The notes beneath the pieces were generated by a model. It was not told the DNA's origin. It made no database searches and saw only the letters and a list, made by a program, of their open reading frames with translations. A DNA stretch of 64,000 nt from G963691835 sp963691835. GTDB lineage: Bacteria > Pseudomonadota > Alphaproteobacteria > Thalassobaculales > Thalassobaculaceae. A program made the position numbers and the translations under genes. This document shows, one piece after another, positions 1 through 10,239 of this stretch; positions within the stretch are counted from its first letter, which is position 1, and each line of letters starts with the position of its first letter. The stretch covers positions 2,728,001 through 2,792,000 of the forward strand of contig OY829383.1 in assembly GCA_963691835.1 (NCBI GenBank), written 5' to 3'.

Positions 1-2008
1 CGGCGGCCGTACTCGCGCCGGCACGCGGCGTCAGGAGGCCGCGCATGCCAAAGGATACCGCCATATCGATCAGGAAGAGAGCGAGGGCGGCAGCGAGTGC
101 CCATGGCCACAGCTCGACCTCACGTCCGCCGATGAGACTGCGCTCCTCAATCGAGGCGTTTGCGACGTCGGAAAGAGCATTGGTAAAGGACCCGGCGGGC
201 TCGATGGAGGCGAGTGCCGGGCCGAGGTTCACGGCGCGCCTTGTGATTTGGGTGCCGTAATACCCCGGGGGCAAGCGCGGGCCAATCTCAAGCACACCGC
301 CCGCCTGCAGCGTCTCTCCCCGGAGAGCGTCGGCCGTGGCCGCCGGGTCACCAAGCCTGCCGAAACCGTCCAGCGACAGAAGCGGTGGCAAGGCGGTTTC
401 CTCGCCGATCCCCGTGTCGACGCCCGCACTCATTTCAGTCAATCGCCGCAGCATCTCCACGAACATTCCGGAGAGCGGCAGATTGGTCCATTCCGTGTCG
501 GCGGTGGTATGGAACAGAACAAGCCAGCCATCTCCGCGCGGCTCCGCCGTTACAATCGGTGTCCCGTCGGTCAGCCGTGCCCAAGTCTTCTCCGCGAGAT
601 CGATGGACGGTTCCGCAAGGACCTGCCGATTGACGCTCACGTCCCCGTAGCCCGTGATCCCGACGAACGGCGACGGCGCCTCGAACGCGGACATCGCCAA
701 GGGTTTCGACCAGGACAGCGCGCCGCCGAGCGAGCGGTTGCCCCGGCGCAAGCGGACGGGAACCAACTGCTCCGCATTTGCGGTCTGCCGGTCAATCCCA
801 ACGGCGGCAAGGCTCGGTCCGGCAAAGCGCACAAGAACGCCGCCGGACTCGATCCAACGTTCCAGCCGGTCCTGATCGTCCGACGGCAAGAGGCCGGCGT
901 CCGCCATAACGATCATTGACGTGGAGCCGTCGTAGAAACCTTCGACCGGCCCGCGCCGCACCTCCGAGAACGGAGACAAAGCCCGTTCCAGATAATAGAG
1001 GGCGTCCAGCAGCACCTGGGATTCGGCGTAAGACGTATCGGCGACCAGTCCAACGGGGCGTCGGGTGAATCTGTCGTCAAGAAGGGCGACCGACGCCGCC
1101 GACCCCTCGCCCTCGACATCCAGCCGTGTGATTTCGTTCCGAAGTTCGATCGGCAAGGAGATCGTAACGGACGTCTCGGTGTCCTGAAGCCCGAAGGTGG
1201 CGGGCTCCTGGGCGAGAATACGCCCATCTGCGGCCCGTGCCCGGATCGAGACGGTCTCTTCCACACCGGACCGCAGGCGGTCGATGCGGACGGCAAGCTC
1301 CCGCCCGCCCGCACTGGGGGGCGTCATGCGCTTGGGCGATGCGCCGCGATCCAGGACGACGCTGACAGGGCCAAGTTCGGCCCCGACCCGGAGAAGGGCG
1401 TTGTCCGCTTCCTCGGTCGTCGCGACACCGTCATGAATCCAGATAACCTCGGCGGGACCCCGGCCGAGACGTTCCGAGAGAGAGTCGGCGGCTGCCAGCC
1501 GGTCCACGGTCCATGGCTTCGGTGTCAGCGCACCCAGCCGCCGGGAGAGCTCTCTGGCGGGTAGAAGCTCGGACGCCGGAGGGGTCGCCGCGTCCGTCGG
1601 CGCCGTCGTGACCAGAATGGCCGGCCGGTCGTCACGTGCGGCTCGCTGAAGCGCACGTTCGGCCGCCTCCATCCGGATCGTCCAGTCCTGACCAGCGGCC
1701 CAGCTATCGTCGATGATCAGGACCATTGGTCCGGTACCGGACGTCTCCACGTCCGGGTTAAGCACCGGACGCGCGAGCCCGAGGATCAGGATCGCCGCGA
1801 AAAGAAGTCGCAGCAGAAGAAGCCACCAGGGGGTGGTATCCGGCTGTTCTTCCTTCGCCTGCAAAGCATAGAGAAGGCGGATCGCCGGGAACGAAACGGA
1901 CTTTGGCGCGGGCGGCGTGATGCGGATCAACAACCAGATGATCGGTAGCGACAGGAGCCCCAGAAGGATCCAAGGCTGTAGGAACGCCAATCCACCGAGC
2001 GCCGTCAT
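1..2008 (-). CDS. DUF4159/BatA-type membrane protein, C-terminal part off the window
   Basis: Open reading frame from ATG at 2008 running off the left edge, so about 669 residues are visible. The N-terminus has two membrane segments (about residues 9-29 and 61-80), as in BatA-type proteins, followed at about 95 by a VWA-like strand (MVLIIDDSW). A third membrane segment lies at about 633-650, after which the usual DUF4159 domain would follow outside the window. Its start overlaps the stop of the DUF58 gene by four bases, so it is the third gene of the MoxR-DUF58 operon. By family knowledge these genes act together at the inner membrane, possibly in envelope protein folding; the exact substrate is unknown. 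Confidence 0.8.
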   Translation of the reverse strand, partial: MTALGGLAFLQPWILLGLLSLPIIWLLIRITPPAPKSVSFPAIRLLYALQAKEEQPDTTPWWLLLLRLLFAAILILGLARPVLNPDVETSGTGPMVLIIDDSWAAGQDWTIRMEAAERALQRAARDDRPAILVTTAPTDAATPPASELLPARELSRRLGALTPKPWTVDRLAAADSLSERLGRGPAEVIWIHDGVATTEEADNALLRVGAELGPVSVVLDRGASPKRMTPPSAGGRELAVRIDRLRSGVEETVSIRARAADGRILAQEPATFGLQDTETSVTISLPIELRNEITRLDVEGEGSAASVALLDDRFTRRPVGLVADTSYAESQVLLDALYYLERALSPFSEVRRGPVEGFYDGSTSMIVMADAGLLPSDDQDRLERWIESGGVLVRFAGPSLAAVGIDRQTANAEQLVPVRLRRGNRSLGGALSWSKPLAMSAFEAPSPFVGITGYGDVSVNRQVLAEPSIDLAEKTWARLTDGTPIVTAEPRGDGWLVLFHTTADTEWTNLPLSGMFVEMLRRLTEMSAGVDTGIGEETALPPLLSLDGFGRLGDPAATADALRGETLQAGGVLEIGPRLPPGYYGTQITRRAVNLGPALASIEPAGSFTNALSDVANASIEERSLIGGREVELWPWALAAALALFLIDMAVSFGMRGLLTPRAGASTAA

Positions 2009-2901
2009 GACCGAGCCCCTCTGCCGCCGGCGGTTCCCGTGCGACCGTCTTCATTCGAGAGCGTGAGCCACAGATGCAGCAAGGCGCTTTCCGGCGCCTG
2101 GTCGGTCGTGTGGTGTTGAAACGTCCACCCGGTCTTGCGGGTCAGATCTTGGAGGCCGGCACGGTGCTTGGCCAAACGGTCCACATAGTCGTCCCGGACC
2201 CCATCCGCGCGGCGCAGCAGGTGGGCCCGCTCGTTCTCCAGACCCTCGAAACGGATTCTCCCCCGGAACGGGAAAGCCTCCTCGGCCGGATCCATGATCT
2301 GAACGAGATGGCCACGGATGTTATCAGACGCATAGCTGGCGACCAGGCTCCGCAGGTCGGAAAGCGGATCGAGGAAGTCCCCGAACATCACGCAGACGGC
2401 ATGCCGCGGCAGGCGCTCAAATGGGGGAAGGCTGACTGCCTCGGCGGGTTGTCGCGCCAACGTCTCGACAAAGGGCCCCATGGCCGTCCGTCCGCCGCGG
2501 GCCCGCATGCCTTCCCCAAGGACGGCGATGTTCTCGCCACCGTCGATCAGCAGGCGCGCCAGCGCCAGCGCCATGACCTCCGCCCGCTCAACTTTCTCCG
2601 GCAGGTTTCGCTCGGATTGCCAGCGCATGGATGGGGATCCGTCCCGCCAGATCCAAACGCTTTGCGCCGCCTCCCATTCCCGCTCGCGGACGAAGATCTG
2701 ACGACTCTTCGCGGACTGGCGCCAGTCGATCGCCCGGGTGGAATCGAACGTCTGGTAGTCCCGGAACTGCCAGAACGTCTCTCCCTGGCCAGCGCGGCGG
2801 CGACCATGGAATCCCTGGCGCACGGTGGCGGCGACCCGGTTGGCGGCCACTTGAAGCGGCGGGATCTTGGCGACGAGGCTTTCGGCCTGCTGTTGGGTCA
2901 T
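2005..2901 (-). CDS. DUF58 domain protein (MoxR-associated)
   Basis: About 298 residues. The DUF58 core is visible: HGRRRAGQGETFWQFRDY and DWRQSAKS near the N-terminus, followed by a VWA-like half. DUF58 proteins are nearly always partners of MoxR AAA+ ATPases. Two starts are possible: GTG at 2925, which overlaps the end of moxR by 17 bases, or ATG at 2901, seven bases after its stop. I chose the ATG because it leaves the full DUF58 domain; neither has a good Shine-Dalgarno sequence, which suggests translational coupling. The stop overlaps the start of the DUF4159 gene (ATGA). Confidence 0.85.
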   Translation of the reverse strand: MTQQQAESLVAKIPPLQVAANRVAATVRQGFHGRRRAGQGETFWQFRDYQTFDSTRAIDWRQSAKSRQIFVREREWEAAQSVWIWRDGSPSMRWQSERNLPEKVERAEVMALALARLLIDGGENIAVLGEGMRARGGRTAMGPFVETLARQPAEAVSLPPFERLPRHAVCVMFGDFLDPLSDLRSLVASYASDNIRGHLVQIMDPAEEAFPFRGRIRFEGLENERAHLLRRADGVRDDYVDRLAKHRAGLQDLTRKTGWTFQHHTTDQAPESALLHLWLTLSNEDGRTGTAGGRGARS

Positions 2902-2908
2902 GACCGGC

Positions 2909-3922
2909 TCAGCGATAGGGCTCACAAAGGCGGTCGATGATGGTGTCGATCACGACCCCCTCGGCCCTTGCGGCGAAATTCAGCGCCATTCTGTGACGAA
3001 GAACAGGGCCTGCGAGAGCGAGCACGTCGTCGACGGACGGCGAGAGACGTCCCTCCAGAACCGCCCGTGCACGGGTTGCCAGCATCAAAGCCTGGGAGGC
3101 GCGCGGCCCCGGGCCCCACGCAACATGGCGCGTGACCTCGTCCAGTTCCGTCGTCTCCAACCGTCCGGATCGGACAATGCCGAGGATGGCTTCCACCACG
3201 CTTTGACCCACGGGGAGCCGCCGGAGCAGCGCCTGCGCATCCAGCAGTTCCTTAGCGGTCAGGACGGGCTCCGCCTTTTCCTCTTCCGAGCCGGTGGTGG
3301 CGATCAGCATCCGGCGCTCCGCCTCCATATCCGGATACCCGACGTCGACCTGCAGCAGAAAACGGTCGAGCTGGGCTTCCGGCAGGGGATAGGTGCCCTC
3401 CTGCTCCAACGGGTTCTGCGTGGCTAGGACATGAAAAGGGCCGGGCAGGGCATGGGTGTGACCGGCAACCGACACCGTCTTCTCCTGCATCGCCTGAAGC
3501 AGCGCCGACTGGGTCCGCGGGCTCGCCCGGTTGATCTCATCGGCCATCAGGACCTGACAGAACACGGGTCCCTGGATGAAGCGGAAATGGCGCTTGCCAC
3601 TCTCATCCTCTTCAAGGATCTCCGATCCGATGATGTCGGCGGGCATCAGATCGGGCGTGCACTGGATTCGCTTGTCATCCAGGCCGAGCACCGTCCCCAA
3701 GGTCTCCACCAGCCGCGTCTTTGCGAGACCGGGCACCCCAACCAGGAGCGCATGACCGCCCGCAAGTACGGTTATCAGTGTCTCATCAACCACTTGGCGT
3801 TGGCCGAAGATCACCCGCTCAATCTGTTTGCGGACATTACCGAGTTTCGCGCCCAGCGCATCCACATCCGCGACGAACTGGGCGTCGCGCGCCGAGGGGT
3901 CTAGAATGGTCGTGTCGGACAT
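2909..3922 (-). CDS. MoxR family AAA+ ATPase
   Basis: 337 residues from ATG at 3922. Walker A is GVPGLAKT (about residues 62-69), Walker B is MADEINRASPRTQSALLQAM, and the sensor-1 type segment ATQNPLEQEGTYPLPEAQLD follows, all typical of MoxR chaperone-like ATPases. It heads an operon with DUF58 and DUF4159/BatA-type genes. The open frame continues upstream to 4621, but that part is antisense to the DUF1285 gene and has no family resemblance, so the start at 3922 is preferred. The gene is divergent from the DUF1285-NUDIX-CCA transferase operon, with 93 bases between the starts. Confidence 0.93.
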   Translation of the reverse strand: MSDTTILDPSARDAQFVADVDALGAKLGNVRKQIERVIFGQRQVVDETLITVLAGGHALLVGVPGLAKTRLVETLGTVLGLDDKRIQCTPDLMPADIIGSEILEEDESGKRHFRFIQGPVFCQVLMADEINRASPRTQSALLQAMQEKTVSVAGHTHALPGPFHVLATQNPLEQEGTYPLPEAQLDRFLLQVDVGYPDMEAERRMLIATTGSEEEKAEPVLTAKELLDAQALLRRLPVGQSVVEAILGIVRSGRLETTELDEVTRHVAWGPGPRASQALMLATRARAVLEGRLSPSVDDVLALAGPVLRHRMALNFAARAEGVVIDTIIDRLCEPYR

Positions 3923-4015
3923 CGAAGCTGCGTTTCCCTTGAGGACACGGTTGTCGTCGGCCGACCCCCAAGATCTCCAGCACCTCCCCAATGGAGACAG
4001 AGACCTGAGCCCGGC

Positions 4016-4624
4016 ATGAGTGACGATACCCCCACACGCCACCCCTTTCCCAAGCGTATCCCGTCGCCTGGGGCATCGGAAAGAGGAAACGGCGGACGCC
4101 AACGCGATGGCGATTTCGACATGCGGATCGCCAAGGACGGAAGCTGGTTCCATGAGGGGCGGAAGATCGAGCGCATGGGCCTCGTCAAACTGTTCGCCAG
4201 CGTGCTGCGGCGGGACGTGGACGGCGGGTATCTCCTGGTCACGCCTGTCGAGCGTGGGACGATCATTGTCGAAGATGCTCCGTTCGTGGCGGTTTCGCTC
4301 GATCATCGTCCGGGATCGTCTGGCGACGGTTCGGACGATATGGTCATCCTTCGGACGAATCTGGACGAAGATGTGGCAGTCGGCCCGGAAAATCCGATCC
4401 GTGTGACCGAAGAAGCGGGAACTGCGGAGCCGCGGCCCTATGTTCTTGTCCGGGACGGGCTCGAAGCGCTGATCCTGAGACCCGTCTTCTATGAGTTGGT
4501 GGAGGCCGGTGTGGAGCGCGACGGGCGGCTCGGCATATGGAGTGGCGGCATGTTCTTCGATCTTGGACCTCTGGAAGATCCGGCGGACTCTGATGCGCCG
4601 GAAAAGCTGGGGGAGGGCCAATGA
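4016..4624 (+). CDS. DUF1285 domain protein
   Basis: 202 residues, matching the small alphaproteobacterial DUF1285 family: an N-terminal segment around DMRIAKDGSWFHEGRKIER, then LVKLFASVLRRD and VVERG-type strands. No enzymatic motif is visible and the function is unknown. It is the first gene of a tight operon: its stop overlaps the NUDIX start (ATGA), and the same order DUF1285-NUDIX-CCA transferase next to moxR is common in alphaproteobacteria. Confidence 0.85.
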   Translation: MSDDTPTRHPFPKRIPSPGASERGNGGRQRDGDFDMRIAKDGSWFHEGRKIERMGLVKLFASVLRRDVDGGYLLVTPVERGTIIVEDAPFVAVSLDHRPGSSGDGSDDMVILRTNLDEDVAVGPENPIRVTEEAGTAEPRPYVLVRDGLEALILRPVFYELVEAGVERDGRLGIWSGGMFFDLGPLEDPADSDAPEKLGEGQ

Positions 4625-5343
4625 CCCCAGACGCCTTGAGAGACGCTTTGTCGCGGGCGGGTGCGGTGCGGACGATCGGTCCGGGGGCGCTCGAAGCGAA
4701 AGTCGGCGCTGGATTGGGAACCAAAGGGATCGTCGATCCTGGAGGCCAGAGAGGGGATCACGATCTCAATCCCGGTATGACGGTCCCCGATAAGACCCGG
4801 CCTGCCGCCGTCCTGGTTCCGATCGTCGCCCATGATTTCGGCCCCACCGTCCTGCTGACGAAGCGCTCGGAGGATCTGCCCGTCCATGCTGGGCAGGTCA
4901 GTTTCCCGGGTGGCCGGGTCGATCCGGGTGATCTGGATGCGGTGGACACGGCCCTGCGGGAGACGGAGGAAGAGATCGGGATTGAAAGATCGTCGATCGA
5001 TATCGCCGGGCGGCTGGACACTTATCTGACGCGGACCGGCTATGAGGTTGTTCCAGTCGTTGGCCTGCTGGAGCCGCCGATCCGGGCAAGGCCCGACCCT
5101 TCGGAAGTGGCGGAGGTGTTTGAGATCCCCCTCTCAATGGTACTGGACCGGCGGAACCACCAGCGTCACAGCCGGGTCTGGCAGTCCGTGACCCGGCATT
5201 TCTACGTTCTGCCCCATGACCAGCATTACATCTGGGGGGCGACCGCCGGCATGCTCGTCAATCTGGCGGACCGTCTTCTGCAGGATGGTGGGGGTCATTT
5301 TGGCGAGCTTGGTGCGTCCCCGCTCGACGGGGTCGCGGGGTGA
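4621..5343 (+). CDS. CoA pyrophosphatase-type NUDIX hydrolase
   Basis: 240 residues. The Nudix box is present as GGRVDPGD followed by ALRETEEEIGI, with the catalytic REXXEE glutamates. The preceding segment DLPVHAGQVSFPGG is the signature of the CoA-diphosphatase (YeaB/NudL-like) branch, which hydrolyses CoA or its derivatives to 3',5'-ADP and phosphopantetheine. It overlaps both neighbours by four bases, so it is translationally coupled in the DUF1285-NUDIX-CCA operon. Confidence 0.88.
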   Translation: MTPDALRDALSRAGAVRTIGPGALEAKVGAGLGTKGIVDPGGQRGDHDLNPGMTVPDKTRPAAVLVPIVAHDFGPTVLLTKRSEDLPVHAGQVSFPGGRVDPGDLDAVDTALRETEEEIGIERSSIDIAGRLDTYLTRTGYEVVPVVGLLEPPIRARPDPSEVAEVFEIPLSMVLDRRNHQRHSRVWQSVTRHFYVLPHDQHYIWGATAGMLVNLADRLLQDGGGHFGELGASPLDGVAG

Positions 5344-6572
5344 GCAGCGACCGGGCCGCGCCGTCTTCGGCGCCCTCCCGTCTCGACATCGGCTTACTCA
5401 ACAATCGGCCGGGGGCTGGCCGGATCATGTCGGCCTTGGGAGCCGCTGACGGGTCTGCCCGCTTTGTCGGCGGCTGTGTCAGGGATGCGGTGCTGGGGCG
5501 TCCCATCCGCGACATCGATGTTGCCACGATCTTTCGTCCCGAGGACGTGATCCGCCGACTTGAGGATGCCGGGTTGAAGGCGGTTCCGACCGGTGTCGAG
5601 CATGGCACCGTGACCGGCCTCGCCGAGGGCAACGGGTTCGAGATCACCACCCTCCGAAAGGATGTGGAAACGGACGGACGGCACGCGGTAGTCGCCTTTA
5701 CCGATGATTGGGTGGAAGACGCAGCACGGCGGGACTTCACGATGAACGCGTTGTCCGCCGACATCTCCGGCCGGGTCTATGACCCGTTCGGCGGTATTGC
5801 CGACGCCCTGGCGGGACGGGTGCGCTTCGTTGGCGATGCGGAGACGCGTATTCGGGAGGATGTGCTCCGCATTCTCCGGCTGTTCCGGTTTCATGCCCAT
5901 TATGGGACCGGTGCTCTCGACGCCGACGACCTCGAAGCGGCCGGAAGGCTGGCCGCCAAACTTCCGGCGTTGTCGGCGGAACGGGTCCGGTCCGAGCTCA
6001 TGCGGTTGATGGAGGCAGATGACCCACGGGCCACTGTCGATGCGATGGCGTCCGCCGGAGTCCTCGACCATTTGCCGTTGGATGCGGACCGGCGGCCCTC
6101 TTTGGCCCTGCTCATCGCGGTCGACCCCGAAAAAGACCCGCTTCGACGGATTTTTGTCCTGGCCAACCGAAATGCGGCCGTGCTTTCGGAAGCGCTGCGT
6201 TTCTCCACGGTGGAGACAAGGCGGATGGCGGCAATGGAAACGCCACTCGCCGTGGATGCGGGCGAAGTTGCTCTCAAGGCCGCGATCTATCGTGGGGGAG
6301 CGGATGCGGTTCGGGACCGGCTGCTTGTCACGGCTGCCCTGACAGAGCAGGCGGGGCCGTCTCTTGATGACGCATTGGATCTCTCCAGGACATGGAAGGC
6401 GCCGTCTTTTCCACTTAAAGGGCGCGACTTGTTGACCCTGGGCGCCTCGGAGGGCCCGGGCCTCGGCGACGCATTGCGCGATGTTGAGACATGGTGGATG
6501 GACGGCGGTTATAGGGCGAACCACGCCCAATGCCTCGCCGAAGCCCGGAGACGGCTGAACCTCTCCGAATGA
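5340..6572 (+). CDS. CCA tRNA nucleotidyltransferase (poly(A) polymerase family)
   Basis: 410 residues, GTG start overlapping the NUDIX stop (GTGA). The N-terminus carries FVGGCVRDAVLG and DIDVAT, the nucleotide-binding and metal-binding motifs of class II nucleotidyltransferases, and the RNA-binding motif RRDFTMNAL follows at about 130. The enzyme adds or repairs the 3' CCA of tRNAs. A 397-residue frame on the opposite strand is a coding shadow. Confidence 0.93.
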   Translation: MSSDRAAPSSAPSRLDIGLLNNRPGAGRIMSALGAADGSARFVGGCVRDAVLGRPIRDIDVATIFRPEDVIRRLEDAGLKAVPTGVEHGTVTGLAEGNGFEITTLRKDVETDGRHAVVAFTDDWVEDAARRDFTMNALSADISGRVYDPFGGIADALAGRVRFVGDAETRIREDVLRILRLFRFHAHYGTGALDADDLEAAGRLAAKLPALSAERVRSELMRLMEADDPRATVDAMASAGVLDHLPLDADRRPSLALLIAVDPEKDPLRRIFVLANRNAAVLSEALRFSTVETRRMAAMETPLAVDAGEVALKAAIYRGGADAVRDRLLVTAALTEQAGPSLDDALDLSRTWKAPSFPLKGRDLLTLGASEGPGLGDALRDVETWWMDGGYRANHAQCLAEARRRLNLSE

Positions 6573-6650
6573 GGCGCGGACGGCCATAGTTCGGCCAGAA
6601 ACTGCTGGCTCAATTGGTATGTAGGCGAGGCAGCGGCAGGCAATTCATCA

Positions 6651-7175
6651 GTGTCGTATCGAAACATGATCTGGAGCCGGTTGACGGGAGCGGCTCTTCT
6701 ATTGGCGCTCACATGTGCGGTGATCTCACCGCCGCCGGCTCAGGCCGTCGGTGATGAGGACAATTACACCGAACAATCCGCTGTGCCCCCGGAGGTCCAT
6801 GCGCTCTATCAGGCTGGAAAGGTTGCCGTCGACGACGAACGGTGGGAGGAGGGCCTCACCAAGATGGAGCGGGTGGTTAAGACCCATCCGAAGCACGCCG
6901 GTGCCTGGAACCTGCTCGGATACTGCCGGCGGCACCTGGGCGATCTTTCCGGATCGATGGTCGCCTACGAGCGGGCCCTGCAAATCGACCCGACCCATAG
7001 GGGCGCCCACGAGTATATGGGAGAGTTGTTCCTGATGCTTGGCCGGCCGGAGATGGCGCGGAGCAAACTCCGCCTGCTGGACTCCATCTGTCCCTCCGGA
7101 TGCGAGGAGCGGGATGAGTTGGCGGCAGCCCTCACCTCATATCTGAAAACGGGCCGATACGTTCCACAGCACTAG
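6651..7175 (+). CDS. Secreted tetratricopeptide-repeat protein
   Basis: 174 residues from GTG at 6651, or 169 from ATG at 6666; neither has a clear ribosome-binding site. A signal peptide is evident (LTGAALLLALTCAVI, cleavage likely after AQA). The mature part has about two TPR units (GAWNLLGYCRRHLGD, GAHEYMGELFLMLGRPEMA) and a C-terminal pair of cysteines (SICPSGC) that could form a disulfide or bind metal in the periplasm. It stands alone, convergent with lepA; its partner is unknown. Confidence 0.8.
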   Translation: MSYRNMIWSRLTGAALLLALTCAVISPPPAQAVGDEDNYTEQSAVPPEVHALYQAGKVAVDDERWEEGLTKMERVVKTHPKHAGAWNLLGYCRRHLGDLSGSMVAYERALQIDPTHRGAHEYMGELFLMLGRPEMARSKLRLLDSICPSGCEERDELAAALTSYLKTGRYVPQH

Positions 7176-7202
7176 TCTCAGACCGGCGGGCCTGAAACGG
7201 GG

Positions 7203-9005
<1,803 letters not shown>

Positions 9006-9138
9006 CGGCGGCTATGGTCCTGTCGGAAGGTGGCCGGAACATAGGGCCGGTGCGGGCCTTCGGCAACGGCAGATCGCCGGGCGCGGCGATCGGTCTTCAG
9101 GTCACGCCGCCGAAGAGATCTCCCGCATCTGAAAACAA

Positions 9139-9173
9139 GTCCGCGACGAAAGGGGTCGCCTTCCGTCGCGGAC
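9139..9173 (-). terminator. Rho-independent terminator of bfr
   Basis: A perfect 10-bp stem (GTCCGCGACG / CGTCGCGGAC) lies 22 bases after the bfr stop. Read on the minus strand it is followed by TTGTTTTC, as expected for an intrinsic terminator. Confidence 0.75.
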
Positions 9174-9194
9174 GCCGTGTCGCTGAAGCAGCGC

Positions 9195-9674
9195 TCAGTG
9201 CGCGTTGGCTTCGCTCTGAAGCTGGATGTAGTTCTCGATCCCCATCTTCGGGATCAGGGTGAGTTGGGTCTCAAGGTAGTCCACATGCTCTTCCTCGTTG
9301 TCGAGGATGCCGCGCAGAAGGTCGCGGGTGACGAAGTCGCGCACCTGCTCGCAATGCACGATCGCCTCAATGAGGTCGGGGATCGCCCGTTCTTCGACTT
9401 TGAGATCGCATTCCAGAATCTCCTGGACTGTCTGACCGATCAGGAGCTTGTCCAGGTCTTGCAGGTTCGGCAGGCCTTCGAGGAACAGAATACGCTCGAT
9501 CAGCTTGTCGGCGTGCTCCATCTCTTCGATCGATTCCTTGTACTCATACTCGGCGAGCTTCGACACGCCCCAGTCCTTCAGCATGCGGGAATGCAGGAAG
9601 TACTGGTTGATCGCGGTCAGCTCGTTCCGAAGGATTTTGTTGAGGTGCCGGATGACCTCTTTATCGCCCTTCAT
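9195..9674 (-). CDS. bfr: Bacterioferritin
   Basis: 159 residues from ATG at 9674, which has GGAG eight bases upstream; a 20-residue longer frame exists but lacks family support. The ferroxidase and heme residues fall at the canonical positions: E18, E51, H54 and heme ligand M52 (in EEMEHADK), then E94 and the EEEHVD segment near 127-130. Bacterioferritin stores iron as a 24-mer cage with heme at subunit interfaces. The gene lies near bfd on the same strand, and a Fur-like box lies about 90 bases upstream. Confidence 0.97.
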   Translation of the reverse strand: MKGDKEVIRHLNKILRNELTAINQYFLHSRMLKDWGVSKLAEYEYKESIEEMEHADKLIERILFLEGLPNLQDLDKLLIGQTVQEILECDLKVEERAIPDLIEAIVHCEQVRDFVTRDLLRGILDNEEEHVDYLETQLTLIPKMGIENYIQLQSEANAH

Positions 9675-9765
9675 CGCATGTTCTCCTCGACACGGGTCCC
9701 AGACGTAAGGTGTTTCTTGGTGACAGTAAGTCAAGCGAGAAAAGTGTTTATTTACAGAGTATTAG

Positions 9766-9793
9766 TTGCGAACGATTCTGAATTCCGTTCGCA
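9766..9793 (-). promoter_or_regulatory. Putative Fur-type operator upstream of bfr
   Basis: The segment contains TGCGAACGATTCTGA followed by a second half TTCCGTTCGCA, close to the 7-1-7 Fur consensus (TGANAAT-N-ATTNTCA). It lies about 92 bases before the bfr start and resembles the box before bfd. Assignment to Fur rather than another iron regulator is inference. Confidence 0.45.
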
Positions 9794-9838
9794 CATGAAG
9801 ACGGTGAATGTCTGCGATGAGCTGGCGGGGCCTACCGG

Positions 9839-10060
9839 TTACTCGGCCGGGACCAACATCCCCTCTGACGGATCAAAGGTCCGTTCTTCGGACCGGGCGG
9901 TGAGACGTGCGTTGATCGTATCCTTGCACTTGCCGCACTGAGGGATGGCATCGAGGGATCGGTACACCTGGGCAACCGAGTTCGCGCCGCCGTCGATCGC
10001 CCGATCCACGCAGCCGTCGGTGAAGCCGTTGCAAAGACAAACGTACATCTGCCGGTCCAA
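9839..10060 (-). CDS. bfd: Bacterioferritin-associated ferredoxin
   Basis: 73 residues. Four cysteines in the Bfd pattern, CLC near residue 8-10 and CGKC near 42-45, ligate a [2Fe-2S] cluster. Bfd docks at the Bfr heme and supplies electrons to release stored iron. The start could be ATG at 10060 or the internal ATG four codons later (MYVCLC). A Fur-like box lies about 55 bases upstream, which fits iron-repressed expression. Confidence 0.95.
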   Translation of the reverse strand: MDRQMYVCLCNGFTDGCVDRAIDGGANSVAQVYRSLDAIPQCGKCKDTINARLTARSEERTFDPSEGMLVPAE

Positions 10061-10112
10061 CTAACAGTCCCGCTCTCCCCCCAGAGAGCATCCACGACGT
10101 CACCGTATTCAG

Positions 10113-10137
10113 TTGCGAATGATTGTCAATTGCGAAT
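10113..10137 (-). promoter_or_regulatory. Putative Fur-type operator upstream of bfd
   Basis: Core TGCGAATGATTGTCA matches the Fur 7-1-7 box well, and the sequence continues with a second TTGCGAA half-site, giving overlapping sites. It sits between the bfd start (10060) and the ketopantoate-reductase-like gene (10240) and could serve either. Confidence 0.55.
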
Positions 10138-10239
10138 TTCGATTTCGGTCGTTTCTTCGGTGTCGTGTTGCCGACGCTTGCCCTGGCAAGTCGGGTGCGG
10201 TACGCGGCGGAAAGCAAATGGAGCATCGGGGAAACCGGA

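Noticed and set aside
3923..4621. Upstream extension of the MoxR frame by 233 residues
   Set aside because: It is antisense to the DUF1285 gene and the family starts at the 3922 ATG.
5394..6587. 397-residue frame antisense to the CCA transferase gene
   Set aside because: Coding shadow in GC-rich DNA; no family resemblance and lies fully within a clear gene.
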